Of a stretch of 64,000 nucleotides of DNA, positions 34,901 to 46,549 are shown in pieces. The notes beneath the pieces are model-generated. The model had not been told where the DNA came from. It did no database searches and saw only the letters and a list, made by a program, of their open reading frames with translations. The DNA lies in contig NC_083710.1 of NCBI RefSeq assembly GCF_033118175.1, positions 40,145,501-40,209,500 on the forward strand, read 5' to 3'. Origin of the DNA: Dama dama (taxonomy: Eukaryota > Chordata > Mammalia > Artiodactyla > Cervidae). Position 1 is the first letter of the stretch; each line of letters begins with the position of its first letter. The translations under genes and the position numbers were made by a program.

Positions 34901-35266
34901 ACTGTCGTGTTGGAGAAGACTCTTGAGAGTCCCTTGGATAGTAAGAAGATCCAACCAGCCCATCCTAAAGGAAATCAATCCTGGGTGTTCATTGGAAGGA
35001 CTGATGTTGAAGCTGAAACTCCAGTACTTTGGCTACCTGATGTGAAGAGCTGACTCATTTGAAAAGAACCTGATTCTGGGAAATACTGAGGGCAGGAGAA
35101 GAAGGCAACGATGGTGGATAAGATGGCTGGATGGCATCACCAACTCAGTGGACATAAGCTTGAGTTAACTCCGGGAGTTGGTGATGGACAGGGTGGCCTG
35201 GCGTGCTGCATTTCATGGGGTCGCAAAGAGTTGGATACGACTGAGCGACTGAACTGAAATGAGCTG
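31902..35266 (+). mobile_element. Near-full-length BovB (RTE) LINE with 11-bp TSD
   Basis: About 3.4 kb, the usual size of a complete BovB. An 11-bp perfect TSD (AACTCAGTAGT) lies at 31891-31901 and 35267-35277. The order is: GC-rich 5' UTR (GGTCAGGGGCAGCGGCTGAG near 31906), endonuclease region from about 32440, RT region from about 33770 to 34620, and the 3' end (CAAAGAGTTGGATACGACTG to GACTGAACTGAA). It is the best preserved BovB in the window, but the protein frame is broken in several places. Confidence 0.97.
32472..34883 (+). pseudogene. BovB endonuclease/RT protein, broken
   Basis: APE-type endonuclease pieces: MNQGKLEVVKQEMTRVNI and FSSDDHYIYYCGQESLRRNG at 32472-32660; FIIGDWNAKIESQE in the next frame (about 32850); SDHELL sequence near 33135. 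RT: DGIPVELFQILKDDAVKVLH near 33810-33870; QGCILSPCLFNLYAEYIM near 34360; then a palm motif that should read YADD but reads RDADDST, replacing the Tyr, near 34480. Frame breaks occur near 32665 and 32957 (stop), about 33380, 33905 (stop) and 34150. The lost Tyr in the catalytic box is an independent reason to call it dead. Confidence 0.92.
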
Positions 35267-35277
35267 AACTCAGTAGT

Positions 35278-35692
35278 TAGGAAAATCTATGTGTTAAAAG
35301 TAATAATGAAGACAATAGAGATAATTGAGACATTTGTGTTCACCTGATTAAGAGAAATAATTATCCTTTTTAGTGCATTAATAGGGGTTTACAGGTGCTG
35401 TGAATTTGGAGGATTTTTTTTTTAATTGATCGAATTAAAAAGTGGGAAGAGTCTAAGATGGGTGTCAGTTTCCTCAGTTGGGTAACTGGGTGTCTCCAGT
35501 CAAGATTCAGAGTAGGAATACATTAAGAAAAGAAGATGAAAATGAAGTTTATAAATGTTGATTGCAAGATGTCCGTGAAAAATCTGCAAATAGATATCCA
35601 GAAGCCAATCCAATAAAAGTGCCTCTGGTTCAATAAATGATTATGGGGTGAAATACTGAGTTAAAATATTGGTAGTAGATAGGTTGTGATTG
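35278..35692. other. Unassigned interval
   Basis: Nothing recognised. Confidence 0.55.
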
Positions 35693-35693
35693 A

Positions 35694-35905
35694 GGGGCTT
35701 CCCTGCTGGCTCAAATGGTAAAGAATCCACCTGCAATGCAAAAGACCTTGGTTCGATCCCTGGGTCAGGAAGATTCCCTGAGGAAGGAAATGGCAACCCA
35801 CTCCAGTATCCTTGCCTAGAAAAGTCCATGGACAGAGGAGCCTGGTGGGCTCAAGTCTATGAGGTCACAAAGAGTTGGACATGACTGAGTGACTAACACA
35901 ACATA
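35694..35905 (+). mobile_element. Bov-tA SINE
   Basis: Complete head and body: GGGGCTTCCCTGCTGGCTC, TTGGTTCGATCCC (B box), GGCAACCCACTCCAGTATCC, ending GACTGAGTGACTAACACA. No clean TSD seen. A 25-base SINE-tail-like piece (ACACAACTGAGCGACTAATAC) recurs at about 35945-35965. Confidence 0.95.
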
Positions 35906-36276
35906 GATGGTTTTTGAAAGAAATGGATGAGATACAACTTTTGACACAACTGAGCGACTAATACAAATACTTAGGTGGCCAGATGAGTAAAGAAGGCAGA
36001 GAGCAAATCCATACTACTTTTTAAAATAATTTGGATACAAAGAGATAGAGGTACAATGGACCTACAAATTAATATAGGGTCAAAGCAGAAAAATGAATCA
36101 ATAATTGAGGAACCAAGAGTGGATAAGCACAGAGCAGGAAAGACAAACAGGGAGATAAAATTAACTATTGAAATGTTTAATGAGATTTCTGAGAAATAAA
36201 CCAAAGACATACACCCTATTCATTTATATTTAAACTTTCATATTTTTAGTTGTTTATGATGTCACATATCCATATA
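35906..36276. other. Unassigned interval
   Basis: Nothing recognised beyond the small SINE-tail-like piece near 35945-35965. Confidence 0.5.
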
Positions 36277-36500
36277 GGGGCTTCCTAGGTGGTGCTAGTT
36301 GCAAAGAACCAGCCTGCAATTGCAAGAGACATAGAGATATGGGTTTGACTCCTGGGTTGGTAAGATTCCCTGCAGGAGGGCATGGCAACCCACTCCAATA
36401 TTCCTGCCTGGAGAATCCCATGGACAGAGGAGCCAGGTAGGTTACAGTCTATAGGGTTGCAAAGAGTCAGGCACAACTGAAGTAACTTAGCACACACTAT
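36277..36500 (+). mobile_element. Bov-tA SINE
   Basis: GGGGCTTCCTAGGTGGTGC head, GGGTTTGACTCC B-box-like segment, then CAACCCACTCCAATATTCC body and a CTTAGCACACAC tail. Confidence 0.95.
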
Positions 36501-38434
36501 CAATATAGACGCTTTTATAGTCAACCTCATCTATCATATATTCTAAGTTATACTTTTGGTCAGAAATATAATAAACAGAATAATAATATTTAATTCTAAT
36601 TGTTTATAAGTAATACTTTAAAACATGAGAAGAAAAGAGAAGAGACATATGCTGTAGGGAGAATCTTTTTTCTGTGAATGAAAAGTTGATGAGATATTTT
36701 GTTCAAAAAAAACTAGCAAAATATTACATAAGTTTATATAAATATCTAAAAAAGCAGGTGATATATTCTATTCAAGTTCAACCAGCATCTTCACATCCCT
36801 TTAGTCTTTCCACTCCTGACTAAACTAACACCTGTTCTACTTAATTATGAAATAAAATCTGCATCAGATTTTGTTAGTGGATTACAAACATGTTCAAAAG
36901 CAGCTGGAGTGAGAATGTGTGCATGGTGCAAATTGCTGTTTAATATTTCTAGACATATGAACCTCCCCTTTAGCCATTCTTCTCATGCAACTTCATATTA
37001 GTCTAATGATCTGACCATAACAAATTTTTGAATGACATTTTGCTATCAAACTGTTTTATAGTTAAGCTGTTTTGTATATGCCCCTTTTTGTTCAGTCAGA
37101 TAATTTGTTACACAATTTCATGGCACAGTAAAAAGTGACACACAGGGATTTGGAATGAAAGAAATCATGTACACAGCAAGACAAATACCATCAATTTGCT
37201 TCCAATGTCTTCTACTGTGAATATTTTGTATTAAGCAGTAGAATTACAGCTTCATTGAGAAAATGTAACATAGGGATATTTATTTTTCCTATTGCTTACC
37301 ATTAAAAAATATTTGTCAACCTATCATCATAATTCATAATAATAAATATTGAATATCAAAGAAATGTGTGATAACTCAATTCCACTAAGTAAGCAGCTTA
37401 CAATTTTATAGTAATAAAATTTATCATCTATGTATATCAGATTTAATTCTTAACTTTGATTTAAGTGTCTCTTGATTCCCCAAATAATTTAGTATCCCTC
37501 TTCTGAGAAGGAATTCTGTAAGCCACAAGTGCAATGTTACATAATGGCAATTACTTGATTTTTTTTAACATTTGTTTTATGAGTTTCTTATTCTTAAGAT
37601 CAATGTAGCCATTCAATTATTTTGTATTTCTTTCAATATTATGCTAACTTCCTCTAGCTTTTAACCAACTAGAATGTCATATTTTTTAAACTATATTTAG
37701 GTTAACTTTTCTTAACCTCATAATTCTTATAACCCAAATTAGGATGCAGAGACAGTTTCCAAATTAATGACCTTAAAAATATATTGCCTATGAGTTTTTC
37801 TCAATAATTTTGAGATTGAATTGGGTGGCTATAACTCTGTGGTTTGGGTGAGTTCTGATAAATCTTGTGCCTGAAAATATATTAGGAGTTTTCAGGAAGG
37901 CTTGTATTATGTTATGTATTTTGCTGACTTTAAAAAAATGCACAGTGTGAGTTGTGAGTTAAATTTCATTTGGGGTAATATGAAAACTACAGCCTGGGAG
38001 ACAGCACCTCCGATAGCTCTGAGAAACTGTTCCAAAGAGGTAGGGGGAAAAGTCAGTGTATATGTAATTGTGCTGAATGGGGAGTACATACAATCAGGCA
38101 CTTTTTTTTTTTTTTGTAGAAAATTTCCACTGGTATCATAAAGCTTCTGGCAATCATGAGAAATGATTGTCACTATGAAAGATTTTAGTACTTTTTTAGA
38201 TAGAAGGAGATACAAGAATTGAACTCATAAAATCAGCTCCTGAGAATATCTAACTATCTAAAGACCCATCTTGACAGTTTCCTAAAGCACAGAGTGCCTC
38301 ATTTCTACTCTCCACTCCTTCAGGGCGTGTTGGAAGTCAGCAACTGCAACGGCATATGATTCAATCCTGGTAGAGGTAGGTGGCAAGCACCTCTGGCAAG
38401 TGCCAAATTGTGGTTGAGAATTTCTTTGGTTGAT
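36501..38434. other. 1.9-kb AT-rich interval, no gene recognised
   Basis: Long unique AT-rich sequence with a T-run at 38102-38115. Confidence 0.6.
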
Positions 38435-38445
38435 AAATATTTATT

Positions 38446-39552
38446 TTTGTTGTTGTTCATTCACTAAGTCATGTCTGACTCTTTGTTATGCCATTGACTG
38501 CAACATGCCAGGCTCCCCTATCCTTCACTATCTCCCAGAGTTTGCTCAAATTCATATTACTGAATATACTGATTAGCAAATTAATCATGAATATGATAAT
38601 CAGAAAAAGTCTACTGATGAGAGTGATGAGAAATAAAATTAATTACAATATTAGTGGGGTCATGTCATGTTAATTGTTCTTAAAATTATCTTCTGACTGA
38701 AGACAGTGACAAAATTTTAGTTTATCAGATTAAGAAAATGCAACTAATAAGGTAATTAATCAAGAAGTACAGAATCTGTTGTGACTAAATTTTAATTTTC
38801 ATTAATGTTATCCTATATTTCTCATTAAATGATTTTACTCACGTATTTTATCCGTATCATTATGATATAGTATGTATTTCAAAGGCAATTACTGAATTAG
38901 TGATGTGATCTTTTAGAATGAGTAAACTCTCACATCAGGTATCCAAAGTACTGGAGCTTCAGTGTCAGCACCAATACTTCCAAAGAGTATTCAGAGATGA
39001 TTTCCTTCAGGATTGACTAGTTTGATTTCCTTGCAGCTCATGAGATTCTCAAGAGTCTTCTCCAGTACCACAATTCAAAAGCATCAATTCTTTAGCACTT
39101 AGCCTTTTCTGTCGTGCAACTCTCATATCTGCACATGACTATTGGAAAAATCATGCTTTTACTATATAGACCTTTGTCAGCAAAGTGATGTCTCTGCTTT
39201 TTAATACAATGTCTAGGTTTGTCATAGCTTTCCTTCCAAGAAACAACTATCTTTTAATTTCAGGACTGTGGTCACCATATGCAGGGATTTTGGAGTCCAA
39301 GGAGGGGGGTGGGAATCTGTTGCTGCTTCCACTTTTTCCCCATTTGCCTTGATGTGATGGGACCAGATACCATGATCTTAGTTTTTTTGAATGTTGAGTT
39401 TTAAGACAACTTGTTCATGCTCCTCATTCACCCTCATCAAGAGAACTTTAGTTCTTCCTCACTTTCTGCCATTAGGGTGGTATCATTCATGAAGCTGAGA
39501 TTGCTGATATCTCTTCCAGCAATCTTGATTCCAGCTAAGCATTTACTCTAAG
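38446..39552 (-). mobile_element. BovB 3' part, antisense, carrying a foreign inverted segment
   Basis: A 5'-truncated BovB on the minus strand, flanked by an 11-bp direct match (AAATATTTATT) at 38435-38445 and 39553-39563 that looks like its TSD. BovB sequence is present at 38447-38554 (terminal 3' end, CAAGTCATGTCTGACTC-type antisense) and again at about 38908-39545 (CCAAAGTACTGGAGCTTCAG, then TTCCTTGCAGCTCATGAGA). The intervening roughly 100 bases of BovB are absent and replaced by about 350 bases of non-BovB DNA (38555-38905), the reverse complement of DNA just outside the element. Confidence 0.9.
38555..38905 (+). repeat. Left arm of a ~350-bp inverted repeat, inside BovB
   Basis: Reverse-complement match to 39668-40012, roughly 80-85% identical by eye. 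An exact shared stretch is TTAATCATGAATATGATAAT at 38581-38600, whose reverse complement is at 39966-39985. Other matches include ATGCAACTAATAAGGTA and TTATGATATAGTATG. The spacer is about 760 bases. Confidence 0.9.
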
Positions 39553-39667
39553 AAATATTTATTGAAGGGTTAATTTGTTCTTGGATTTGTTTTAGAACAC
39601 AATCATTGTTCTCAAGGAGATAAACCTTTAAAATTTTCTCACTAGTTGATGAAACTCAATATAATAC

Positions 39668-40012
39668 TTTTAAATTCGGAAACTTGCTTTTGAAATGCAT
39701 ACTATATCATAACAATGTGAATAAAATGCATTCATAGAAACATTTAATGAGAAATATAAGATATCATTAATGATAATTAAAATTTAGTCACAACAGAGTC
39801 CCCACTTCTTGACTGAGTACCTTATTAGTTGCATTTTCTTTTTCAGATAAGCTAAAATTCTGATACTGTCTACAGTCAGAAGATATTCTTAAGAACAATT
39901 TGTTTGATATGACCCCACTAATATTGTTTTATTTCTCATCACTCTTATCAGTAGACTTTTTTCTGATTATCATATTCATGATTAATTTGCCAATCAGCAA
40001 TTTCCACAGTAT
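39668..40012 (-). repeat. Right arm of the inverted repeat
   Basis: Partner of 38555-38905. It lies outside the BovB element and is continuous with its flanking unique DNA, so it is likely the original copy. Confidence 0.9.
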
Positions 40013-40936
40013 TTCTTCAATTCTTTCAACTTCATCATCTACCATACTGACATTTGATACTCTCCACTTATCAAACTCTTCTCTTTATAACTATAACCCT
40101 AAATTAATCTTTATTTGACTTTTTTCTCTTGTTCTTTTGCTTTCCCTCAGTCAGTTGGTCACTCAGTTTGACCATAACAAGGTATAGTCAGAAACAAACT
40201 CTGGCATCAAGGAATTCAAAGAAACAATGCAATTTTTTTTTGCTCTAACATTTCAGACACTGTCTCAGAAATAGACCATGAATTAAAAAAAAACAAAAAA
40301 CAAAAAAACAAAAGCAGCCTTCTAAATTTTCCCATTAAACGTATCTATGATGAATTTCTTTTTGGCATTGTATATACTTAAAATGAAAATTGTTCATATG
40401 TAAGCAACTATAGTATTTTAATTTAAGGAAATATATATCTTTGAGAAGATGGTAAAATTATTTTCTATCTTCACTAATAATACTGTTTTGAAGATTTAAA
40501 AAGTAGGAACTTAAGATTTTTTTCTCTTTTTTATGACATAGCAGGTAATATCAAAATCACCACAGAAAAGGTAAAGTGCTACAATGTTCTAATTTATCAC
40601 TTGTGGGGGTAAGGTGTATCCTGTTGTTACTAAATATTTAATGTAGCCTTGGACAGCTATGTATAATGAGCTAATTTTCAAGTATGGGATATTGCTAATA
40701 TGACTATTTCTCATTTATCTTTTATAAATTGTAGAAATCATCTATGCTGTGGAAAATTCATCATAACATCATGTTCTTATATTTAAGATTGTGTCATACA
40801 GTAGCTTTAGATGTTTTCAGTTTTATTTGCTTTGTATAAAATAATGAATATTTTTGCTTATAAAGGAAAATAAAACAACCCCTGAGAGATTTTACTGAAT
40901 ATAAGAGGAGTTCGGCAATTAAAGGTCAAGTGCATT
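40013..40936. other. Unassigned AT-rich interval
   Basis: An A-rich patch with AAACAAAAAAC at 40286-40315; nothing else recognised. Confidence 0.55.
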
Positions 40937-40951
40937 AAGAGTACTTATTTA

Positions 40952-41676
40952 GCTATGGAAAACAGTGTGGAGATTTCTTAAAAAACTGGGAATAGAACTG
41001 CCATATGACCCAGCAATCCCACTTCTGGGCATACACACTGAGGAAGCCAGATCTGAAAGAGACACGTGCACCCCAATGTTCATCGCAGCACTGTTTATAA
41101 TAGCCAGGACATGGAAGCAACCTAGATGCCCATCAGCAGATGAATGGATAAGGAAGCTGTGGTACATATACACCATGGAATATTACTCAGCCATTAAAAA
41201 GAATTCATTTGAACCAGTCCTAATGAGATGGATGAAGCTGGAGCCCCTTATACAGAGTGAAGTAAGCCAGAAAGATAAAGAACATTACAGCATACTAACA
41301 CATATATATGGAATTTAGAAAGATGGTAACGATAACCCTATATGCAAAACAGAAAAAGAGACACAGAAATACAGAACAGACTTTTGAACTCTGTGGGAGA
41401 ATGTGAGGGTGGGATATTTCAAAAGAACAGCATGTATACTATCTATGGTGAAACAGATCGCCAGCCCAGGTGGGATGCATGAGACAAGTGCTCCGGCCTG
41501 GTGCACTGGGAGGACCCAGAGGAATCGGGTGGAGAGGGAGGTGGGAGCGGGGATCGGGATGGGGAATACGTGTAGATCCATGGCTGATTCATGTCAATGT
41601 ATGACAAAACCCACTGAAATGATGTGAAGTGATTAGCCTCCAACTAATAAAAAAAAAAAAAAAAGAAAAAAAAAAA
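40952..41676 (+). mobile_element. Young 5'-truncated L1 with 15-bp TSD
   Basis: Starts abruptly within ORF2 (GCTATGGAAAACAGTGTGGA) and runs to the stop at 41318, long-form 3' UTR and an A-rich tail. A 15-bp perfect TSD (AAGAGTACTTATTTA) lies at 40937-40951 and 41677-41691. Very similar to the first L1 in the window, so it is recent. Confidence 0.97.
40965..41318 (+). pseudogene. L1 ORF2 C-terminal fragment (117 codons)
   Basis: Open to the natural stop, covering LGIELPYDPAIPLLGIHTEE through ILTHIYGI. It lacks endonuclease, RT and the Cys motif, so it has no activity. Confidence 0.92.
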
Positions 41677-41691
41677 AAGAGTACTTATTTA

Positions 41692-42464
41692 TAAGACCTA
41701 TTTAAGTCTAAGAATTCCCTCTACTGAAGTTATATGTTGTGTGTGTCTTATTAAATTCATTCATTTTATTTTGATCATCTTTAGACTATCTACTTGAGTC
41801 AATTCCTTCAAATAAATTATATTTCACAAATTGAAATTTTACTTAATAAAATTAATAAATAAATATTAAGAATCAAAGTCGGAATATGTTAATATGTGAA
41901 CTGTTAAAAAGTAAAATATTTTGTAGTCATATGCTTAGGATTAGAGATTCCCAAACTCTATCATGTATAAGTTTTAATATAAACTATATGCTACTTTTTA
42001 AAAACTCTAATATATCACCAAAAATTTTTTTATTCATGAGACTCAATAAAACATACACTCTGATAAAGCACTCCATGTGATGCTGATACAAATGGTAAAC
42101 AAACTGAACAGAAATACATTAAATAAAAGGCCATACAGAACTCATTCTGAATACTCATTATATAACTATAAAGCCTCGGCAGAAAACAGATAGCAAAGTA
42201 TTTGTATAAAATTTGTACTAAATATAAGGGTAGTTTTGAGGAAAGCATATATATTTCCTCTTCCAAATATGTATCTATGTCAATGTTATTATAACACTGA
42301 TGCAATTGCTTTCTAAAGCATTTATTACTAGAAAAAATACTAAAAGCATAGTGGCTTGTCATTTAAAGGAAATAAAAGAAAAGAATACATGGACATTTAA
42401 AGTGGATATCTTAAATTGACACTAAATATAATGTCCATAGACCTACTTATATTGAAAATACACA
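41692..42464. other. Unassigned AT-rich interval
   Basis: Nothing recognised. Confidence 0.55.
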
Positions 42465-42640
42465 ATAATCACCTGCGGCACTTGTTAGAAGCACAGTCTT
42501 GATGCCACCATCAAAGCTTATCTAGTAACTTTGTGATCATACTAAGGATTTTGCATTTTGTAATTTTATCCTATAGCATGGTCCTGATTAAACTGATTTG
42601 TGCACCATGTTCTGAGAACACTGTTGAGAGTAATAAGACT
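42465..42640 (+). mobile_element. MER5A-like hAT-Charlie DNA transposon remnant
   Basis: Has the layout of MER5-type non-autonomous elements: AATCACCTGCGGCACTTGTT at one end, TTTTGCATTTTGTAATTTT in the middle and TGTTCTGAGAACACTGTT at the other. Diverged, so family assignment is by pattern only. Confidence 0.62.
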
Positions 42641-43100
42641 GCAAATGAGAAAATTATCTGTAAAATGCAACTGGTTTGAACTTTATTGGAATGGCATTAA
42701 GGCTGTGTCCAAACTGAGATGTAATTCAGTATTTGTTCATTAAGCCACTATAAGAGTTACCAACTTTATTCTATTTGAAAGAATTTCCTATGTACTCACC
42801 AGATATATTTAAATAAATGCTCAATAATCATCATGAAATCTCTTGAAATAAAAGTAGCAGATACAAATTCATATTTATTTTAGGTAAGACCTAGAAGAAA
42901 TGTAAATGAAATGCAAACAAAAGTAAGTTGGGCCTAGTTGGAAAGGAGCACATCTTATATGGTCTAAATTAATGCTCTTTAAATTTCAAGTAATACAAAG
43001 TCAATCAATATATATTTGAACAAAAAGAAGGTTTACTGTACATCAATAAGGTATCTTATAAGACCAAATGGGAAAAACAATAGCCAGAACTTACTAGGAA
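42641..43100. other. Unassigned AT-rich interval
   Basis: Nothing recognised. Confidence 0.5.
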
Positions 43101-43104
43101 AACT

Positions 43105-43217
43105 GGAGAAGGAAATGGCAATCCACTCCAGTATTCTTGCCAGGAAAATTCCATGGACAACCACAGTCCATGTGGTTGTGAAGAGCTGGACGCAACTGAG
43201 TGACTGAGCACACACAC
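43105..43217 (+). mobile_element. Bov-A-type SINE monomer
   Basis: GGAGAAGGAAATGGCAATCC through GACTGAGTGACTGAGCACAC, with a shortened middle (a few bases missing around 43155). A 7-bp flank match (ACTAGGA) at 43093-43099 and 43218-43224 may be a TSD. Confidence 0.93.
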
Positions 43218-43224
43218 ACTAGGA

Positions 43225-44799
43225 GACCAAGAGTTATGGCCTGAATTTCTCATTCTTTCTCTTTGGAGCTGCAAATTTTCACATCCTAATATCCCTTTTC
43301 ATATTCAATTCTTATATTTCTCTTTCTCAAAATAAGTTTTCCCTGCCTGTCCACATGAGTGAATTGAGAAATACCCATTTGCTCTTCCTGTGTTGTCATT
43401 TCTTTCCTTTCTTCAATTTTTATGGTTTTAAGAAAGCTTTTTATTGCATATGTAATTCTAAAATGTTTTAGCTGATATGTAGACACCATTTAAGTCAAGT
43501 GTTTCCATGATCCTTCACCCAGGACAGCCATATTTATTTATTTAAAAAACATTTATTTAGAAACAAAAGTGCTCTTGACAGTCATAAATTTATGGAAAAA
43601 CATAGGATAACTTGGAGTCAAAAAACAAACTTGAGTAGACATACAGCCAAGTAACTAAATTACATATATGAGAATATAGAAATATGTTCCTGAGACCTCT
43701 TATGAAATAAAATGAGATACCACAAAGAAGGCCATATATGAGAAGACGTTTAAAAGGACAAGTCTTTCAAATGGAAAAAGTAAAGAATATCTGAAATAGA
43801 AGGGAGAAGAAACATACAATTAAGTGTATATGAAATATAATTTTTGAGGAGAAAGATGAATTCTGTGTCATGGAAAAGGCATGAGGTGCAAGTAGGAGAA
43901 TGAGAAGGAAATTTGTTAGATGAAAAGCTAAAAAATTGATTATGAATCTATTAATCCAAAATCACATATATTAGGCAACATATGTTTTCACATCTAGTGT
44001 ATATTTATTCTTTCCTGATGTACCAGTCTTCCCATGGTAATTCACTTTCTTACTCTTAATGAAAAATTGAGTGAATATTCTTTGAAACCAAGCTCAGGTA
44101 TGTGATTCAATCTTGGTCAATTAGAGCTAAATATTTGTTAAACTGCAGTAACTGGTTCAGAGCTTATACCATTATATACTTAAAGCAAGTTACATTTTTT
44201 TTTTCTGCCACATTTTTGGAAAGAGATTGGCAACTCACGCAGCTGTCCATATTTTGACATATGTGGAAATATCTCATTCCTAGAAAATGACAATGACTTT
44301 TGTAAAAGAAGATGCAAAAGAAATTATAACTACTAAAAGTAGTTATAATTTTTCTCTGAAGAAAGATAACATAACCTTAGTCCTCAAAAAATCCTAAAAA
44401 TAATTCCATAAATAAAATATATTCCATATAATTATAAATAACCATGCATACAAGGAGGCAACAAAACATTAATCAAGAACAGCAGGTAATAAAAAGAATA
44501 AGCTATAGAAAGAGACCTACAAAGAATCAAAGTATCAAATTAAATAATCACAAAATTCAAATTATGCTGCCAAACACATAGAATAAAATTTGAGAATTTT
44601 GGCAGAAAACTGGAAATCATGGGAAAAATACATAGAAATCATATAACTCAAAAATATAATAACCAGGAAATTTTTGCTTTCAATCAAAGTGGGATCAAAG
44701 AGAGTAGATTTATCCTGTCCTGGATCAACCAAAGGGGGAAAAGGAAAGAAAAACAGGGAAAAGAAAGAAACATATTAAAGTGATATTCAAAATACAGGT
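43225..44799. other. Unassigned AT-rich interval
   Basis: No gene recognised. Holds the hairpin at 44321-44351 and a T-run near 44193-44202. Parts may be very old L1 5' sequence. Confidence 0.5.
44321..44351. repeat. 13-bp perfect hairpin with 5-base loop
   Basis: AAATTATAACTAC (44321-44333), loop TAAAA, then its exact reverse complement GTAGTTATAATTT (44339-44351). Confidence 0.85.
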
Positions 44800-46540
44800 A
44801 ATAAAGGACAGCAATTCTTAAGTGACAGAAAATAAATGAGATGAATACAGCAATGGCCTTAATGTAAAGCCTTAGTTTGGTTTTCAGATGGAAGGAAGAG
44901 AGAAGATAATAAAGCCAAGGTAGCTAGACTTTGCAGAACAGGGTCAGAGAGAGAACACTGGCGAGCTGCAGATAATCTCCCCACCTCGAAGCACTGATTA
45001 ATCCTTGTATATAAGGAGATTACACAAAGTCAGGGAGGATATCACCTGTAAGAGAGAAAAATGTCCATAGCTCACACAGAGTTAGGAAAAGTGTCTATTT
45101 CCAATAGAAAAATCTAATTATTCATAGAGTATTAGGGTAGACAGAAAAATCCTTGTCTGATTAGTAGTGAATAACTAGCTCTAAAGTGAACATTCTTTTT
45201 GGTTCCACTTAACAAATTTTAAAAGCAAGACTCAAGAGAATCAAACTGTTTCTAAAAAAGTGAACAATGTCTGAAAAAATGATCAACAATATTTCTAAAA
45301 ATTGAAACTATCCAGCTCTCAATAAGGTGAAATCACAATGTCTAGTATCCAGTTAAATGTTAACAGGTGTATAGGAAATAACCAAATACTCCATGTAATT
45401 AGGAGAAAAATCAGTCAATGGAAAATGATCCACAAGTGATATGCATATTGGAATTAGCAGATAAATTATTTGGAACAGTTATTATAACTGGATTCCTTAT
45501 GATCAAAAGTTTAAGTGAAAGCTAGAAAAAGAAAAAAATGCAATTTCTAATAATAAAAACTATAATGTATGAGATGAAAATACACAGAAATATATTAAAG
45601 GTAGATAAGACATTGAAAGAAAAAAAAACTTAAATAAACTTGGTAAACTCAAAGACACAGCAATATAAACACTCAAAAGTGAAATAGAGGAAATACATTT
45701 TAAAGAAATTCACAGAATACCAATGAATGATAATTTCAAGCAGCTTAATATATGTATATTTTGAGTCTTCAAAGAAAATAATTAAGAGTGACACAAGAAA
45801 AAAGAAAGAAAAAAGAACTGCAGGAAATAATTGGCAAAAGTGATAAAAAGTGATAAAATATAAAAGTGATAAAAAAATGATTTCCAAAAGTAATAAAAAT
45901 ATAAATTCAAAAATATAAGAAATTCAACAAAACTCAAAATGCAGAAACATAAAGAAAATTTTTGTAAGACAAGTCATAATCAAATTTCTCAAAATGGTGG
46001 TTAAAAAAAAAAATCTTAAATACTTAGGCAGAGAGAAAGGATACAAAGGAAGAAGCACAGAAAATGGTAACTATATAATATGCTTTTCTTGTTATTTAAA
46101 TCCCCTTATAAGATAACTGGATGTATTAACAAAGATAAGAATAGAGTATAGGGATTAAGACAACTCTAACAGGTAAAATAAATGGCTATGAAGACATAAA
46201 GGCCGAGATGGGAAAAACACAGATATACTACAGTAAGATTTTTATGCATAATATGCTATAATATCTCTTTAAGGAAGACTAATAAAGGTGTAATATAAAC
46301 GCTGAAGGAACTATCCAACATTATTATCCAATAATTCAACTGAAGATATCAAAAGGAATCATAAAAAATATACTAACCCAAAAGAACACATGAAAACAGG
46401 GAAGAAGGAACAAAGAACAGATAGACAAATAAAATTGATAACATGGTGTTAAGATTGATATCAAACCATATCACTAGTCATATTAAACTTAATAAAGACC
46501 CCAAGTAAATGAAAAATTTTGTTATATTGGGTAAAATCAA
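44800..46540 (+). mobile_element. Very old L1, 5' UTR / ORF1 / start of ORF2 (uncertain ends)
   Basis: Sense text typical of ancient L1 ORF1: GGAGAAAAATCAGTCAATGG near 45400, GGAATTAGCAGATAAATTAT near 45450, AACTCAAAGACACAGCAATA near 45646. The inter-ORF / early ORF2 stretch follows, TAGACAAATAAAATTGATAA near 46422. No open frame survives. It stops where a second L1 5' end begins at about 46550. Confidence 0.58.
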
Positions 46541-46549
46541 GACCAAACT

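Noticed and set aside
21107..36500. tRNA-like A and B boxes (21120-21170, 23885-23942, 25640-25697, 35700-35760, 36285-36350)
   Set aside because: They are the tRNA-derived heads of Bov-tA SINEs; no cloverleaf is kept, so they are not tRNA genes.
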